Shown in pieces: positions 8,284 through 17,284 of a stretch of DNA of 64,000 nt (its first letter is position 1; every line of letters begins with the position of its first letter). The notes beneath the pieces were generated by a model. That model was not told where the DNA came from. It saw only the letters and a program-made list of their open reading frames with translations, and searched no databases. Where the stretch lies: positions 1 to 64,000 of the forward strand of contig JANNQN010000055.1 in NCBI GenBank assembly GCA_031400775.1, given 5' to 3'. The DNA comes from PALSA-1355 sp031400775. GTDB lineage: Bacteria > Planctomycetota > Planctomycetia > Pirellulales > PALSA-1355. The position numbers were made by a program, and so were the translations under genes.

Positions 8284-9161
8284 GAGTAGTCTTCGCGATC
8301 GAGAAATGGACTCTTCAGGAATTGCTGAACTATGCTGCGTGCTGATTTCTTTTCGACCGCTTACCATCCGCCGCGTTCCTTACCAGCGTCTGGGATGTCG
8401 TTCGAAGGCAGCCGCCACAGTGTTCCGCTCGGATCTCCCGTGAACCGAGCACTGCCCCTCGCTGTGTCGCTCTTCCTCCCCCCTGTCCTCTCGAACCTGT
8501 TCTTTCGAAGCATTTGGCGTTGCCGTCGCTGTGCCTGGCGCACTCGAACGACAACTGGCCAATCGATTCCTCGCGCACAGCGCACTCGTGGCGTGCGCGC
8601 TGGAACCGCCGGCAGAGTGCAAAGGCAAGTGCTATACCGAAACGAACCAGTCAACGGAAATTCCCCGCGAGATCGAGTTTTCTCCGCAAATCTTCCTGGA
8701 TTTCCCAGGCGATTAGCTCGAATGCGAGCGAGCTTGAAGGGCATGCGCTTTCACCATTCCGGGGAAGCGCACGTCGCCGATTGCTCGTAACGCATGAATG
8801 CGACACGAGTTCATAGGCGCCTCACTGGGATGAGGAGATTTCCTCAACTCGGTGACACGCGCGAGTGCGGCGGCAGCGGACGAAAATTGTCGAGTGAAAA
8901 GGCCGCGATCGAACGCACGATGCGAGCGACCTGCTCGCGCACCGCGTGCGGAGTGGTGAGACGCGTCCACCAAGACGGTGAAGCGAACGACCGCGCGTGA
9001 AGCAAGGGCGGAAGTGCCCGATCCCACCGATCTGTGAGGAACCGGGAGATCGCCAAAAGCCGTCAGAGGGAACAGAGGCCCTTGGAAGAAACGCGCAGAG
9101 AAACGCCGCCTGTGGAGGTGTACCAGGCGGCCAGCGCGCTCTCAGCCAATCGCTAACGACG
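8284..9161. other. 0.88-kb stretch without a supported gene
   Basis: Between the receiver-like gene and the sigma-54 activator gene, several frames of 70-150 codons are open on both strands, but their translations are Arg/Ser/Pro-rich, overlap one another in different frames, and none has a ribosome binding site with a motif. I see no terminator, tRNA or IS remnant. A minus-strand frame at 8844-9056 (70 residues) is the least unlikely, but nothing positive supports it. The stretch is long for an intergenic region and may hold a decayed gene. Confidence 0.45.
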
Positions 9162-10187
9162 CTAGCGGGGCTTCATCCGGCGATGTCGACCGGCGCGGGT
9201 CAACGGGAAGTCCGACTCCGACTCGGCCTCGATCTGCGCCAGCATGCGGGTCAGGGTGTTGGCGTGAACGCCCAGCAGCTTGGCAGCGCGCCCCTTGTGG
9301 CCGCGGGTGGTTTGCAGGGCCTGATGAATCGCCGCGGAACGCAGTCGGCCCAGATCCGTGTAGGGCAGCGTCACGTCCAGCGGCATCACCGGATCGGAGG
9401 TCGGCAAATTCGGAGCGCAATCGAGCACGTAGGACTGCTCGATCACGTGCGACAATTGCCGCACGTTGCCGGGCCAGGGAAATTCGCAAAACCGCTTGAG
9501 CGTGACGGGATCGGGCCGCCACAGCGGGCGTTTGTAGCGCTCGGCGAATCGGCGCGAAAAGAACTCGACCAGCTCGGGAATGTCTTCGACCCGATCGCGC
9601 AGCGGGGGAACCTTCAATTCCACCATATTCAGGCGGTAATAAAGGTCTTCGCGGAACCGGCCGTCCATGACTTCCGACTCCAAATCGCGATTCGTGGCCG
9701 CGATAATCTGCACGTTGATCGGCACCGGATAAGCGGCCCCGACCGGAGTGACTTCGCGCTGCTGCAAGACACGCAATAGCTTGGGTTGCAACTCTAGCGG
9801 CATTTCGCCGACTTCGTCCAGAAACACCGTGCCACCTTCGGCGGCACGGAACACGCCAGCAGAACGGCCCGCGGCGCCTGTGAACGAGCCCTTCTCGTGG
9901 CCGAACAGTTGGCTCTCGGCCAACGTGACTGTTAGCGCGGCGCAGTTCACGGGAATGAACGGTTTTTTTGCGCGAGGGCCGTGCTCGTGAATCAACTGAG
10001 CCCAGAGTTCCTTGCCCGTGCCGGTCTCGCCCGAAATGAGCACGGTGCAATCGGCTGCGGCTGCGCGTTCAGCATGTCGCGCAATTTGTCGAACCGCAAG
10101 ATTTTGCCCCAACACCCAATCGGCCGCGCCACGTTGGGCGGCAATCCGACCATCGATGCTGGGTGCAATCGACGAATGATCAGCCAT
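9162..10187 (-). CDS. Sigma-54-dependent transcriptional activator without sensor domain
   Basis: A 341-residue bacterial enhancer-binding protein. The AAA+ ATPase domain starts at about residue 25: Walker A GETGTGKE (53-60), the sigma-54 contact loop GSFTGA (100-105, a conservative variant of GAFTGA), Walker B GGTVFLDEVGEM (about 118-130) and arginine-finger region DLYYRLN. The C-terminus carries a Fis-type helix-turn-helix (about 285-320, AAKLLGVHANTLTRML). Nothing resembling a receiver, GAF or PAS domain precedes the AAA+ domain, so control must come from expression level, from a partner protein, or be absent. The ATG at 10187 has no clear Shine-Dalgarno. Targets are unknown. Confidence 0.92.
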   Translation of the reverse strand: MADHSSIAPSIDGRIAAQRGAADWVLGQNLAVRQIARHAERAAAADCTVLISGETGTGKELWAQLIHEHGPRAKKPFIPVNCAALTVTLAESQLFGHEKGSFTGAAGRSAGVFRAAEGGTVFLDEVGEMPLELQPKLLRVLQQREVTPVGAAYPVPINVQIIAATNRDLESEVMDGRFREDLYYRLNMVELKVPPLRDRVEDIPELVEFFSRRFAERYKRPLWRPDPVTLKRFCEFPWPGNVRQLSHVIEQSYVLDCAPNLPTSDPVMPLDVTLPYTDLGRLRSAAIHQALQTTRGHKGRAAKLLGVHANTLTRMLAQIEAESESDFPLTRAGRHRRMKPR

Positions 10188-10546
10188 TGAATCCAGATGC
10201 CTTTAGCTTTGAATCGGCGCGATTGCCCCTTGCAACCGATTCCTCGTTCCTGAGCTTCCCCCCGGCAGGTCTTGACCGTGGAAACGCCCCTTCAGTTCAT
10301 TAGCGACTACCGACCCGCGAATTGATGGTGCAAAAACACCCTTGGACCCCTCGTGTCCAAACGGCCCTTATTTTAGGCAGGATTCAAAAGTAATGCAACT
10401 TTTGACTCGTAGTCTTCAACCATTTAACGGGTTAGCGCAATTCCAATGGTCAAAGGGGCCACAAATGCTAGACATGAAATGGCATATTGGCTGGCTGCTA
10501 AGGAACCGCTGAAAAAAGCCATCGATTCCCCATACAAATACCACCC
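10188..10546. other. Intergenic region upstream of the sigma-54 activator gene
   Basis: 359 bases with no supported gene. The stretch 10300-10545 is clearly more A+T-rich than the coding DNA on either side. It must contain the promoter of the activator gene and the 3' end of the methyltransferase transcript, but I find neither a convincing -10/-35 pair nor a hairpin. Confidence 0.45.
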
Positions 10547-11314
10547 TTATGGCAGATCCCGCCGCTCGAAGAACATCAGATGCTGCCAGGGCAATTTGTC
10601 GAACTGCTCCACCAGCTTGAACCCGTTGGGAGGTATTTCTTTAAGAATTTGCTTCTTGCTCATCTTGTGCAGCAGTTTGATCGGCACGTTGGGGTCCTCC
10701 AGTCGGAATTCGACCAATGCGATTCGTCCCCCGGGCTTGAGCGATTGCCGCATCGCCTTGAGCATGGCCTCGGGGTGCGAAAACTCGTGATACACGTCGA
10801 CTAGCAGAATCAGGTCGATTTCGCCCGCCGGCAGTTTTGGATCGATGGGCGTGCCCTCGATCAGCTCGATGTTGCCGATCTGCTCGGCTTTGGCCCGTTC
10901 GTCGAGCATGTGCAGCATTTCCGGCTGAATATCGACGGCCAAGACGCGACCCCCCTCGCCCGCCAGCCGGGCAAGCTGCAGCGTGTAGAATCCGTTGCCG
11001 CAGCCCATATCGCACACCACCTGGCCGGGTTTCACATCCAGGGCCTTGAGCAGCGTGGCGCAGTCTTCCTCGCGTTGCCGCTCGTCGTGCATCAGCCACG
11101 GCGCGCCGAGATAGTGCATCGTGACCGCAATTTCTCGACCTTTATAGCCCTTCTTGGCCCGCGGAATCGCTGGATCCACATCGCGCGCGGGCGACGAGTC
11201 GTCCTCTTGAGCCCCCACAAGTTGCCGCGATTCGAACAGGCAACAAGCGGCCGTGAGGCACGCGCAACAACACACCATCCACTTGTAAACACGGGCGGAT
11301 AAACTTCGCTTCAT
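10547..11314 (-). CDS. Exported class I SAM-dependent methyltransferase-like protein
   Basis: A 255-residue protein. Residues 1-35 look like a Cys-rich signal peptide (VCCCACLTAACCLF), followed by a polar linker. From about residue 80 there is a class I methyltransferase fold: motif I VVCDMGCGNGFYTLQLA, the acidic strand-2 end LAVDIQPEML, the LILLVDVYHEF strand and LKPGGRIALVEF. These bind S-adenosylmethionine. An export signal on a SAM-dependent enzyme is puzzling because SAM is cytosolic; LTAAC could be a weak lipobox. Closest in feel are secreted methyltransferase-domain proteins of planctomycetes with unknown substrate. Start by position of the leader; AAGG lies 11 bases upstream. Confidence 0.85.
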   Translation of the reverse strand: MKRSLSARVYKWMVCCCACLTAACCLFESRQLVGAQEDDSSPARDVDPAIPRAKKGYKGREIAVTMHYLGAPWLMHDERQREEDCATLLKALDVKPGQVVCDMGCGNGFYTLQLARLAGEGGRVLAVDIQPEMLHMLDERAKAEQIGNIELIEGTPIDPKLPAGEIDLILLVDVYHEFSHPEAMLKAMRQSLKPGGRIALVEFRLEDPNVPIKLLHKMSKKQILKEIPPNGFKLVEQFDKLPWQHLMFFERRDLP

Positions 11315-11497
11315 GATGATCGAACCTTGCCTGGTGACATTCCCGCGGCGTTTTCGATGCCGCTGGCGCCGTGCTCTTATAATAACCGGTCAACAGGACG
11401 CTCGCCGCTCGTTCGGCGCGAGAAATCACCGTGCGAGGAGTCGGCGCGGAGCCTTGAAACGCGACGATCGCCGGTTGTCTCGACCGATTTCACGCTT

Positions 11498-11525
11498 TTG
11501 GGACGACCCACGTTCGGGCTACAAT
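11498..11525 (+). promoter_or_regulatory. Putative sigma-70 promoter for the DUF3754 gene
   Basis: TTGGGA (11498-11503) and TACAAT (11520-11525) are separated by 16 bases, 41 bases before the ATG at 11567. Confidence 0.45.
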
Positions 11526-11566
11526 CGCCGCAGCCGGCCGTCGAGCTGGCCCAAACGAGCGGCACG

Positions 11567-12805
11567 ATGGCAACTTTGCAGAATCAACCGATTGAAACTC
11601 CGGGCGTCGATGCGGCCACACACGCCGCGGGTGCGCCTCACGCCGCCACGCCTCGCGAGCAATTCATTCCGCTCAGGCGGGCGGCGCTGGTCGAAACCCT
11701 GGCCGGATTATCGCCTCAATCGGGCGGCGCCGCGGAGGGCTTTCGCCGCCTGTGCCGCGTGCTTCAGGCAGTCTTGCACGGCGAATACTTGCCGAAGCTC
11801 GAAGAATTGAAGGAAGCCTACGCCGCCTTCGATCCGGATCTCGACACGCGGGCCGTCGTCGGACTTTCCGACGCCGAGCGCGACGAGCGACGGCAGAAGC
11901 TATTCGATCAGTTCAACTGGCTGCTCGAGCGCGGCAACTTTACACGACTCACGCGCGAGCATATCGAACATTCCCTATCCGACGCCAGCCATTGGGGCTT
12001 GAACCTGACGGTCGACTTCGAGTTGTTCGAGCGACTCGAAGTGTACTCGCGCGGCGACACGATCGGCACCCGCTTTCGACGCCGTCTGAGAAACCGTTTC
12101 AAGATCGAAGCCGTCGACGTGCCAATCTACGAGCGGCTGGTGCTGATCTTTCGTTTCCGCCCCGGCCGCCGGTTCTCGAAGCTGTTGGATACCGACGACG
12201 TTTACATCAAGCTCTTCAAGGAGATTCCAAAGCTCGACCTGGACATGCTCCTCCCCGAAACCCGCGTCCGGATGTCACTCGTCGACCGCGCGAAGATCAT
12301 GTTTCCGACGCTCTCGGGCATGTCGCTGGCGGCGATCAAGATCATCCTGGCGTGGGGCTCGACGCTGGCCATGTGGGGACTGATCGGCGGAACCTTGGGC
12401 TATGGCGTCCGCTCGGTTTACGGGTACCTCAACACCAAGCAAAAGTACCAGCTCAATCTGACCCAAAGCCTGTACTATCAGAACATCGATAACAACGCCG
12501 GCGTGCTGCACCGCATTCTGGACGAAGCCGAGGAGCAGGAGAGCCGCGAGACGATCCTGGCCTACTACTTCTTGTGGACAAGTCACGCGCCGGAGGGCCT
12601 GACGGCTGACGAGCTCGATCGACAAATTGAGGCGTTTTTGCGGACCGAAGCCGCCCGCGAAGTCGATTTCGAGATCGTCGATGCACTGGCGAAGCTGGAG
12701 CGATTCGGCATCGTCGAGCGCGGTCCGGGCGACAAGTGGAAGGCGGTGGAGATCGATCGGGCGCTCGAGGCGCTGCGTCGCTTTTGGGGCGGGTTGCTTT
12801 CGTAG
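11567..12805 (+). CDS. DUF3754 (TMEM143-like) membrane protein
   Basis: A 412-residue protein that matches the DUF3754 family, which includes eukaryotic TMEM143. After an Ala/Pro-rich N-terminus (about 1-30), residues 35-240 form a long soluble part with the family pattern VYSRGD ... YERLVLIFRF ... IYIKLFKEIPKLDLDMLLP. A hydrophobic segment at about 250-280 (LAAIKIILAWGSTLAMWGLIGGTLGYGV) is the membrane anchor, followed by YLNTKQKYQLNLTQSLYYQNIDNN, typical of the family. The C-terminal 100 residues look like a small winged-helix-like helical domain (EEQESRETILAYYFLW...). Function is unknown. The ATG at 11567 is chosen because upstream codons lack conservation-like composition; the ribosome binding site is weak. 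Confidence 0.82.
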   Translation: MATLQNQPIETPGVDAATHAAGAPHAATPREQFIPLRRAALVETLAGLSPQSGGAAEGFRRLCRVLQAVLHGEYLPKLEELKEAYAAFDPDLDTRAVVGLSDAERDERRQKLFDQFNWLLERGNFTRLTREHIEHSLSDASHWGLNLTVDFELFERLEVYSRGDTIGTRFRRRLRNRFKIEAVDVPIYERLVLIFRFRPGRRFSKLLDTDDVYIKLFKEIPKLDLDMLLPETRVRMSLVDRAKIMFPTLSGMSLAAIKIILAWGSTLAMWGLIGGTLGYGVRSVYGYLNTKQKYQLNLTQSLYYQNIDNNAGVLHRILDEAEEQESRETILAYYFLWTSHAPEGLTADELDRQIEAFLRTEAAREVDFEIVDALAKLERFGIVERGPGDKWKAVEIDRALEALRRFWGGLLS

Positions 12806-12847
12806 CGCCGGTGCAATGCAGCGCCGCGACGAAGGCGCGTATCGCTT

Positions 12848-13321
12848 TCAGGCCAATTGGCCGTAGCCGCCGCGAAAATACAGGAGCGGTTTTCCTTCGG
12901 CGACCGAGGTGGCTTCGACGGTGCCGATGACGATCGTGTGGTCGCCGCCCGGCAACAGCTCGGTGATGCGGCATTCCACGGTGGCGATGGCCCCCGCGAT
13001 GAGCGGCGCGCCGCTCGTGCCTTCTCGATACCCGATCTCGCGAAACTGGTCGGGCTCGCTGGATGCGAAGCGGCGCGAGACAAACTCCTGATCCTGGGCC
13101 AGCATGTTCACCGCGAAGGCGCCGCCGACTTGCAGTCGGTCGTGAATGCGAGCGCGCTTGTCGATGCAGATCAAGGCCAGCGGCGGATCGAGCGACAGCG
13201 AACTGAAGGCCGTCACCGTGATTCCGACCGCTTGACCGTCGGCGAGCTTCGCCGTGACGACCGTAACGCCGGCGGCAAAGTGCCCCAAGGCTCGGCGAAA
13301 TTCAGCTTTTTCGACAGGCAC
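12848..13321 (-). CDS. Flavin reductase-like domain protein (FMN-binding)
   Basis: A 157-residue protein of the flavin reductase / HpaC family, which binds FMN and uses NAD(P)H to supply reduced flavin to a monooxygenase. The hallmark segments are FRRALGHFAAGVTVVTA, GITVTAFSSLSLDPPL (phosphate-binding loop), GGAFAVNMLAQDQEFVSRRFAS, and GDHTIVIGTVE near the C-terminus. I choose GTG at 13321 because AAGGAG lies 8 bases before it; the longer frame adds 47 residues with no domain character. It converges on the DUF3754 gene with a 42-base gap. No monooxygenase gene lies nearby, so its partner is unknown. Confidence 0.88.
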   Translation of the reverse strand: MPVEKAEFRRALGHFAAGVTVVTAKLADGQAVGITVTAFSSLSLDPPLALICIDKRARIHDRLQVGGAFAVNMLAQDQEFVSRRFASSEPDQFREIGYREGTSGAPLIAGAIATVECRITELLPGGDHTIVIGTVEATSVAEGKPLLYFRGGYGQLA

Positions 13322-13850
13322 GTTGGATTCTCCTTCGATCGCATGAAGTTTGCGCGTCGCACGAATGAAATTGGTCGCCGCATTCCCCTGAAGATAACGC
13401 GGCGCCGCGACGATGGGCAGTGTTTTGCGATAAAAATAAACTGGTGAAAACTTTTTTCGCAATGCCTCGATCTCTTTGACCGTAGTACTTTACGCCGCGC
13501 GCGAGCGTCGCAGACAGCGGCCGAATCCTTGACGCTTTCGGGAATTGCTCGCTAAGCTGAGCCGCACGCCTGCCAACCGTGCAGGCGTTTTTGTTCGAGT
13601 CGATTGCACTGCCCCTTGCGGGCCGCGCGACGCTCGCATGTGCGAGGTTCCACGGAAGGGCCTCTTGTTGCCGCGTGGACGGGACGCCGCGCTCTCGCCG
13701 ATTTTCCGGCGACGAAATTGCTTGCTGAATTTACGGCTGGAACGATTGTCACTTCCGGCCGACGACAAGCCTTCTTCAAACTGCAAACCACAACGGTCAT
13801 TGAGCGATAGGAGTTCGTGTTTTCGTTTCCAAGTCTAGGAGGATTTCTTG
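13322..13850. other. Divergent intergenic region
   Basis: 529 bases between the flavin reductase (minus) and the small secreted protein (plus). Frames of up to 98 codons are open but lack ribosome binding sites and recognisable content. It should hold the promoters of both flanking genes; none stands out. The last 15 bases contain the AGGAGG of the downstream gene. Confidence 0.45.
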
Positions 13851-14138
13851 ATGCGAAGTAAATTTGGAGTCGGTGTCATCGCGTTGGCCGCGGCCACCCT
13901 GGTGTTGAGCGAGGCCCAATCGTTCGCGGGTCGCCGCCACGGATGTTCGAGTTGCGGATCGGCCGGTGGATGCACCGCTGCCGCGGCGCCGGATCATGCC
14001 AGCACGACGGCCCCGGCTGAGGGCTCGGCCCCGGCAGTTGCCGCCGCGCCCTCGCAACCGTCGGCTTCGGTCGCCGTGATGACCACTTCCAATACCCGCT
14101 ACCGAGCCAACGGCCGCCGCGGATTTTCCCGCCGCTAA
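13851..14138 (+). CDS. Small secreted Ala-rich protein
   Basis: A 95-residue protein with a signal peptide (residues 1-26, ending in AQSFA) and, after cleavage, GRRHGCSSCGSAGGCTAAAA followed by an Ala/Pro/Ser/Thr-rich middle and a basic C-terminus (NGRRGFSRR). Three Cys residues lie close together and could bind metal or crosslink. An excellent AGGAGG stands 8 bases before the ATG, and a strong terminator follows, so this is a highly expressed single-gene unit. No family is assigned; many planctomycetes encode similar small Cys/Ala-rich exported proteins. Confidence 0.8.
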   Translation: MRSKFGVGVIALAAATLVLSEAQSFAGRRHGCSSCGSAGGCTAAAAPDHASTTAPAEGSAPAVAAAPSQPSASVAVMTTSNTRYRANGRRGFSRR

Positions 14139-14172
14139 AAGTGACTCGGCCGCGATGATTCGCAACCACGAC

Positions 14173-14213
14173 GCCGGGAGCGCAAGCCCGTATTGCGCTC
14201 CCGGCCTTTTTTT
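14173..14213 (+). terminator. Strong Rho-independent terminator
   Basis: A perfect 13-bp stem (14173-14185 with 14193-14205), a 7-base loop and a run of seven T residues (14207-14213). It follows the small secreted protein by 35 bases. Confidence 0.92.
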
Positions 14214-14416
14214 CGCGCCTGGGCGGAGCACTGTTTCGCAAAGGCCGCACAGCTTCGCAATGGGCACACATCCGCCGGTCGGGTCAAAGCCGGCGGGACA
14301 TTTCGCCATCAGCCTTGTAAGATAAGTGGAGCCGGGGCACACCGCCGACGCATGTGCCCCGGGGCGCTGGCGGCACGCTGCCGAACCCGCGCAACGCTTG
14401 GATGGGAAAAAACTTC

Positions 14417-16351
14417 ATGCCAGATGCCGCTCGTGGATTTGCCGGGCTACGGGTTGCCGCGTTCGAAAGTCGCCGCGCCAGCGAAATGACCAGCCTGATC
14501 GAGCGCTTCGGCGGAGTTGCCTCGGTGAGCCCCTCGATGCGCGAAGTCGCGATCGCGGAGAATCGCGAGGCCATCGATTTCGCCCATCGCGTCATGACCG
14601 GCGGCATCGACATCATCGTCTTCATGACCGGCGTGGGCATTCGCCACCTGATGGCCGAAGTCGAACGGCACGTCGACCGGCAGCGGCTGCTGGCCGCGAT
14701 CTCGGACATCACGACGATCGTTCGCGGTCCCAAGCCGGTTGCCGCGCTGAAAGAGCTTGGCCTGCAGCCCACGTATCGTGCGCCCGAGCCGAACACTTGG
14801 CGCGAGGTGCTTTCGACGATCGACCAAAACGTCAACGTCGGCCAGCAGACCGTCGGCTTGCAAGAGTATGGACAGCCGAACGCCAGTCTCGTGGCGGGAC
14901 TCGAAGCGCGCGGGGCACACGTGCATTGCCTCAAGGTCTATCGCTGGGACCTGCCGCTCGATTTGGGCCCGCTCGAATCCAACGTGCGGGCCTTGGCCGC
15001 CGGTGACATTGACGTGGCGATGTTCACCTCCAGCCACCAGGTTGTGAACATGCTGCGGATGGCGGAAGAATTGCAGCTCACGGCGCAGCTTCGGCAGGGA
15101 ATCTCGCGGGCGATCATCGCTTCGATCGGCCCGACCACGACCGAGACACTGCACGAGCTTGACTTTCGCGTGGATGTGGAACCGCAGCACTCGAAGATGG
15201 GGCAACTCGTGGCCGCGGCGGCCGGCAGGGCAGGGGAGCTGGCGCGCGGTGCGCGGCCGGCAGCCGTCCCTCGCGCAGCGACGGTCGCGGGCGAGATCTC
15301 CACGACATCGATCGTTCGGGGCGCCTGGGACGACGGTCCCTTCATGCGCGCCTGCCGACGCGAGCCGACCGATCGCGTTCCCATCTGGCTGATGCGTCAA
15401 GCCGGCCGGTACATGAGCGAGTATCGCGCGATTCGCGAGAAGACCACGTTTCTCGAGCTTTGCAAGAATCCGGCACTGTGCGCCGAGGTGATGATTACCG
15501 CGGTGAACCGCTTGAACGTCGACGCGGCCATTATTTTTTCTGACTTGCTGCCGATCCTGGAGCCGATGGGGCTGGAGCTTGAGTTCACCTCCGGCGACGG
15601 ACCGGCGATCCACAATCCGCTGCGCGAGGCTCGCGATCTCGAGCGATTTCGCGAATTGGAATCGGTCGAGCCGTTGAGCTTCGTGACCGAAACGGTGACG
15701 CTAACCCGCGCCGGACTGCCTGAGCAGATTCCAGTAATCGGCTTCGCTGGGGCGCCGTTTACCTTGGCCAGCTACGCCATCGAAGGAGGCGGCAGCCGCA
15801 ACTATCTGCACACGAAGGCGCTCATGTATCGCGATTCGGGCGTTTGGAACGAGATCATGGCGCGGCTGGCCCGCGCGGTCACTCGTTACTTGAACGCCCA
15901 AATCGCCGCGGGTGCACAGGCCGTGCAACTTTTCGACAGTTGGGTCGGGTGCCTGGGGCCGGACGACTATCGCCGCTTCGTATTGCCCCACACCAAGGCA
16001 ATCATCGACGGGCTGCCGCAGGGCGTACCGGTGATTCACTTCGCCGCGGGCAATCCGGCTCTGTTGCCGCTGGCGGCCGAGGCCGGCGGGGGCGTGATGG
16101 GCATCGACTGGCGGGTGGCGCTCGACGATGCCTGGCGAGCCGTGGGCCACGACCGGGCCGTCCAGGGCAACCTGGACCCTGCCGTGTTGCTCTCGGACCG
16201 CGAGCAGATTCGCCGTCAAGCCCAGGAAGTGCTGGCCCGCGCTGCCGGCCGGCCGGGACACATATTCAACCTGGGGCACGGCGTGCTGCAACAAACGCCG
16301 GTCGACAACGTGCTGTACCTGATTGAAACGGTACGCGAGCTAACCGGTTAG
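14417..16351 (+). CDS. hemDE: Fused uroporphyrinogen-III synthase and uroporphyrinogen decarboxylase
   Basis: A 644-residue protein that joins two successive haem-pathway enzymes. Residues about 1-265 are a HemD domain (closing and inverting hydroxymethylbilane): GLRVAAFESRRASEM, IDIIVFMTGVGIRHLM, VGLQEYGQPN, DVAMFTSSHQVVNML and IIASIGPTTTETL are its strand/loop signatures. An Ala/Arg-rich linker (about 266-300) follows. Residues about 307-644 are a complete HemE (decarboxylating four acetates to coproporphyrinogen III): FMRACRREPTDRVPIWLMRQ, MRQAGRYMSEYR (326-337), AIIFSDLLPILEPMG, QLFDSWVGCLGPDDY and HGVLQQTPVDNV. Each half has normal length. The start could also be 14402. An internal ATG at 15343 could give HemE alone, though without a clear ribosome binding site. 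Confidence 0.92.
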   Translation: MPDAARGFAGLRVAAFESRRASEMTSLIERFGGVASVSPSMREVAIAENREAIDFAHRVMTGGIDIIVFMTGVGIRHLMAEVERHVDRQRLLAAISDITTIVRGPKPVAALKELGLQPTYRAPEPNTWREVLSTIDQNVNVGQQTVGLQEYGQPNASLVAGLEARGAHVHCLKVYRWDLPLDLGPLESNVRALAAGDIDVAMFTSSHQVVNMLRMAEELQLTAQLRQGISRAIIASIGPTTTETLHELDFRVDVEPQHSKMGQLVAAAAGRAGELARGARPAAVPRAATVAGEISTTSIVRGAWDDGPFMRACRREPTDRVPIWLMRQAGRYMSEYRAIREKTTFLELCKNPALCAEVMITAVNRLNVDAAIIFSDLLPILEPMGLELEFTSGDGPAIHNPLREARDLERFRELESVEPLSFVTETVTLTRAGLPEQIPVIGFAGAPFTLASYAIEGGGSRNYLHTKALMYRDSGVWNEIMARLARAVTRYLNAQIAAGAQAVQLFDSWVGCLGPDDYRRFVLPHTKAIIDGLPQGVPVIHFAAGNPALLPLAAEAGGGVMGIDWRVALDDAWRAVGHDRAVQGNLDPAVLLSDREQIRRQAQEVLARAAGRPGHIFNLGHGVLQQTPVDNVLYLIETVRELTG

Positions 16352-16375
16352 TCTCGCGGCCGGCAAATCAACCTC

Positions 16376-17044
16376 TTAACCTCGACGCGGCGACCTGCCG
16401 CCAAATTTGCCCAGGCATATTGTCAACATTCCGACGCCCCACAGCGCGATCGTGCTGGGCTCCGGCACGATGTGGGCTTCCTGGAGAAATACGATTTCGG
16501 CCACCGCCATCAGCGGAACAAAGGGGATCGCCTGATACACGCCGCCGAAGTCGATGACGTTTCCGCCATAACTCAGGTCGGGAAGCGTGGGAACCTGCGG
16601 GCCCAGGATTTGGGTTAATGCGCCAGTGAAGCCGCCGGTGTTGATGATCGGCGCAAATTCGGCCGAGAGGACAAAAGTGCCTTGAGAAACTCGCAAATCC
16701 GCGGGATCGCGGGTGTCGTTTCCGTCGACGTTGAAAAAGAACTCGTACGTTCCGCTGTAGTTGATCGTGTTGCCAGCGATACTGTCGATGATGCCGGCAA
16801 TCGTATAGCCGATCGCTGCCACTTGAGCCGGGGTCAACTGAATGTCGGCCGGGGAGTCGGGCTCGAACGTGGAAAAAGTGCCCACCTTAACGGAAAACGA
16901 ATCGCCCGGACTTTTGCCCGGTGCTCCGACGTCGGTTTGACTCACCGCATCGAAATTGGTGGTAAATGTGTACCCAGCCAAGGCCGGGGTGGTGACCGTC
17001 AGACAAACGGCCCCGATGAGAAATCGCAAGATCTCGACGCGCAT
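16376..17044 (-). CDS. PEP-CTERM sorted exported protein
   Basis: A 222-residue protein with a signal peptide (residues 1-23, ending in PALA), a beta-rich middle with Asp/Asn/Thr/Gly-rich loops, and a C-terminal PEP-CTERM signal: VPEPSTIALW, a hydrophobic segment (GVGMLTICLG) and a basic tail (GGRSPRRG). PEP-CTERM proteins are exported and processed by an exosortase, often in bacteria with exopolysaccharide. The middle (e.g. YSGTYEFFFNVDGNDTRDPADL) does not match a domain I know. GAGGG lies 9 bases before the ATG at 17044. No exosortase gene is present in the window. Confidence 0.87.
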   Translation of the reverse strand: MRVEILRFLIGAVCLTVTTPALAGYTFTTNFDAVSQTDVGAPGKSPGDSFSVKVGTFSTFEPDSPADIQLTPAQVAAIGYTIAGIIDSIAGNTINYSGTYEFFFNVDGNDTRDPADLRVSQGTFVLSAEFAPIINTGGFTGALTQILGPQVPTLPDLSYGGNVIDFGGVYQAIPFVPLMAVAEIVFLQEAHIVPEPSTIALWGVGMLTICLGKFGGRSPRRG

Positions 17045-17284
17045 ACGCTCTGCCCTCGTGCTAATAGGAATGAATCCGCGGTGCACCGCAGCGAGCCTCG
17101 AAGAGCTCGACTGCACCAGTTGGATCGCAAAACCATTAGCAACTCAGAGAGAGCAAAAACACGCCTCAAGAAGCCCCTTGTATAGCGAATTATGTGCCAA
17201 TTCGGCAATGGCGCCAGCGTCAAAATCGTTTTCGTCGGGCACGAAAGGGGGGATGGCGGCCGTGAAGGGGGCACTTCACACCGA

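Noticed and set aside
8361..9056. Several minus-strand frames between the receiver-like gene and the sigma-54 activator gene.
   Set aside because: They overlap one another in different frames, are Arg/Ser-rich and have neither a start signal nor a motif.
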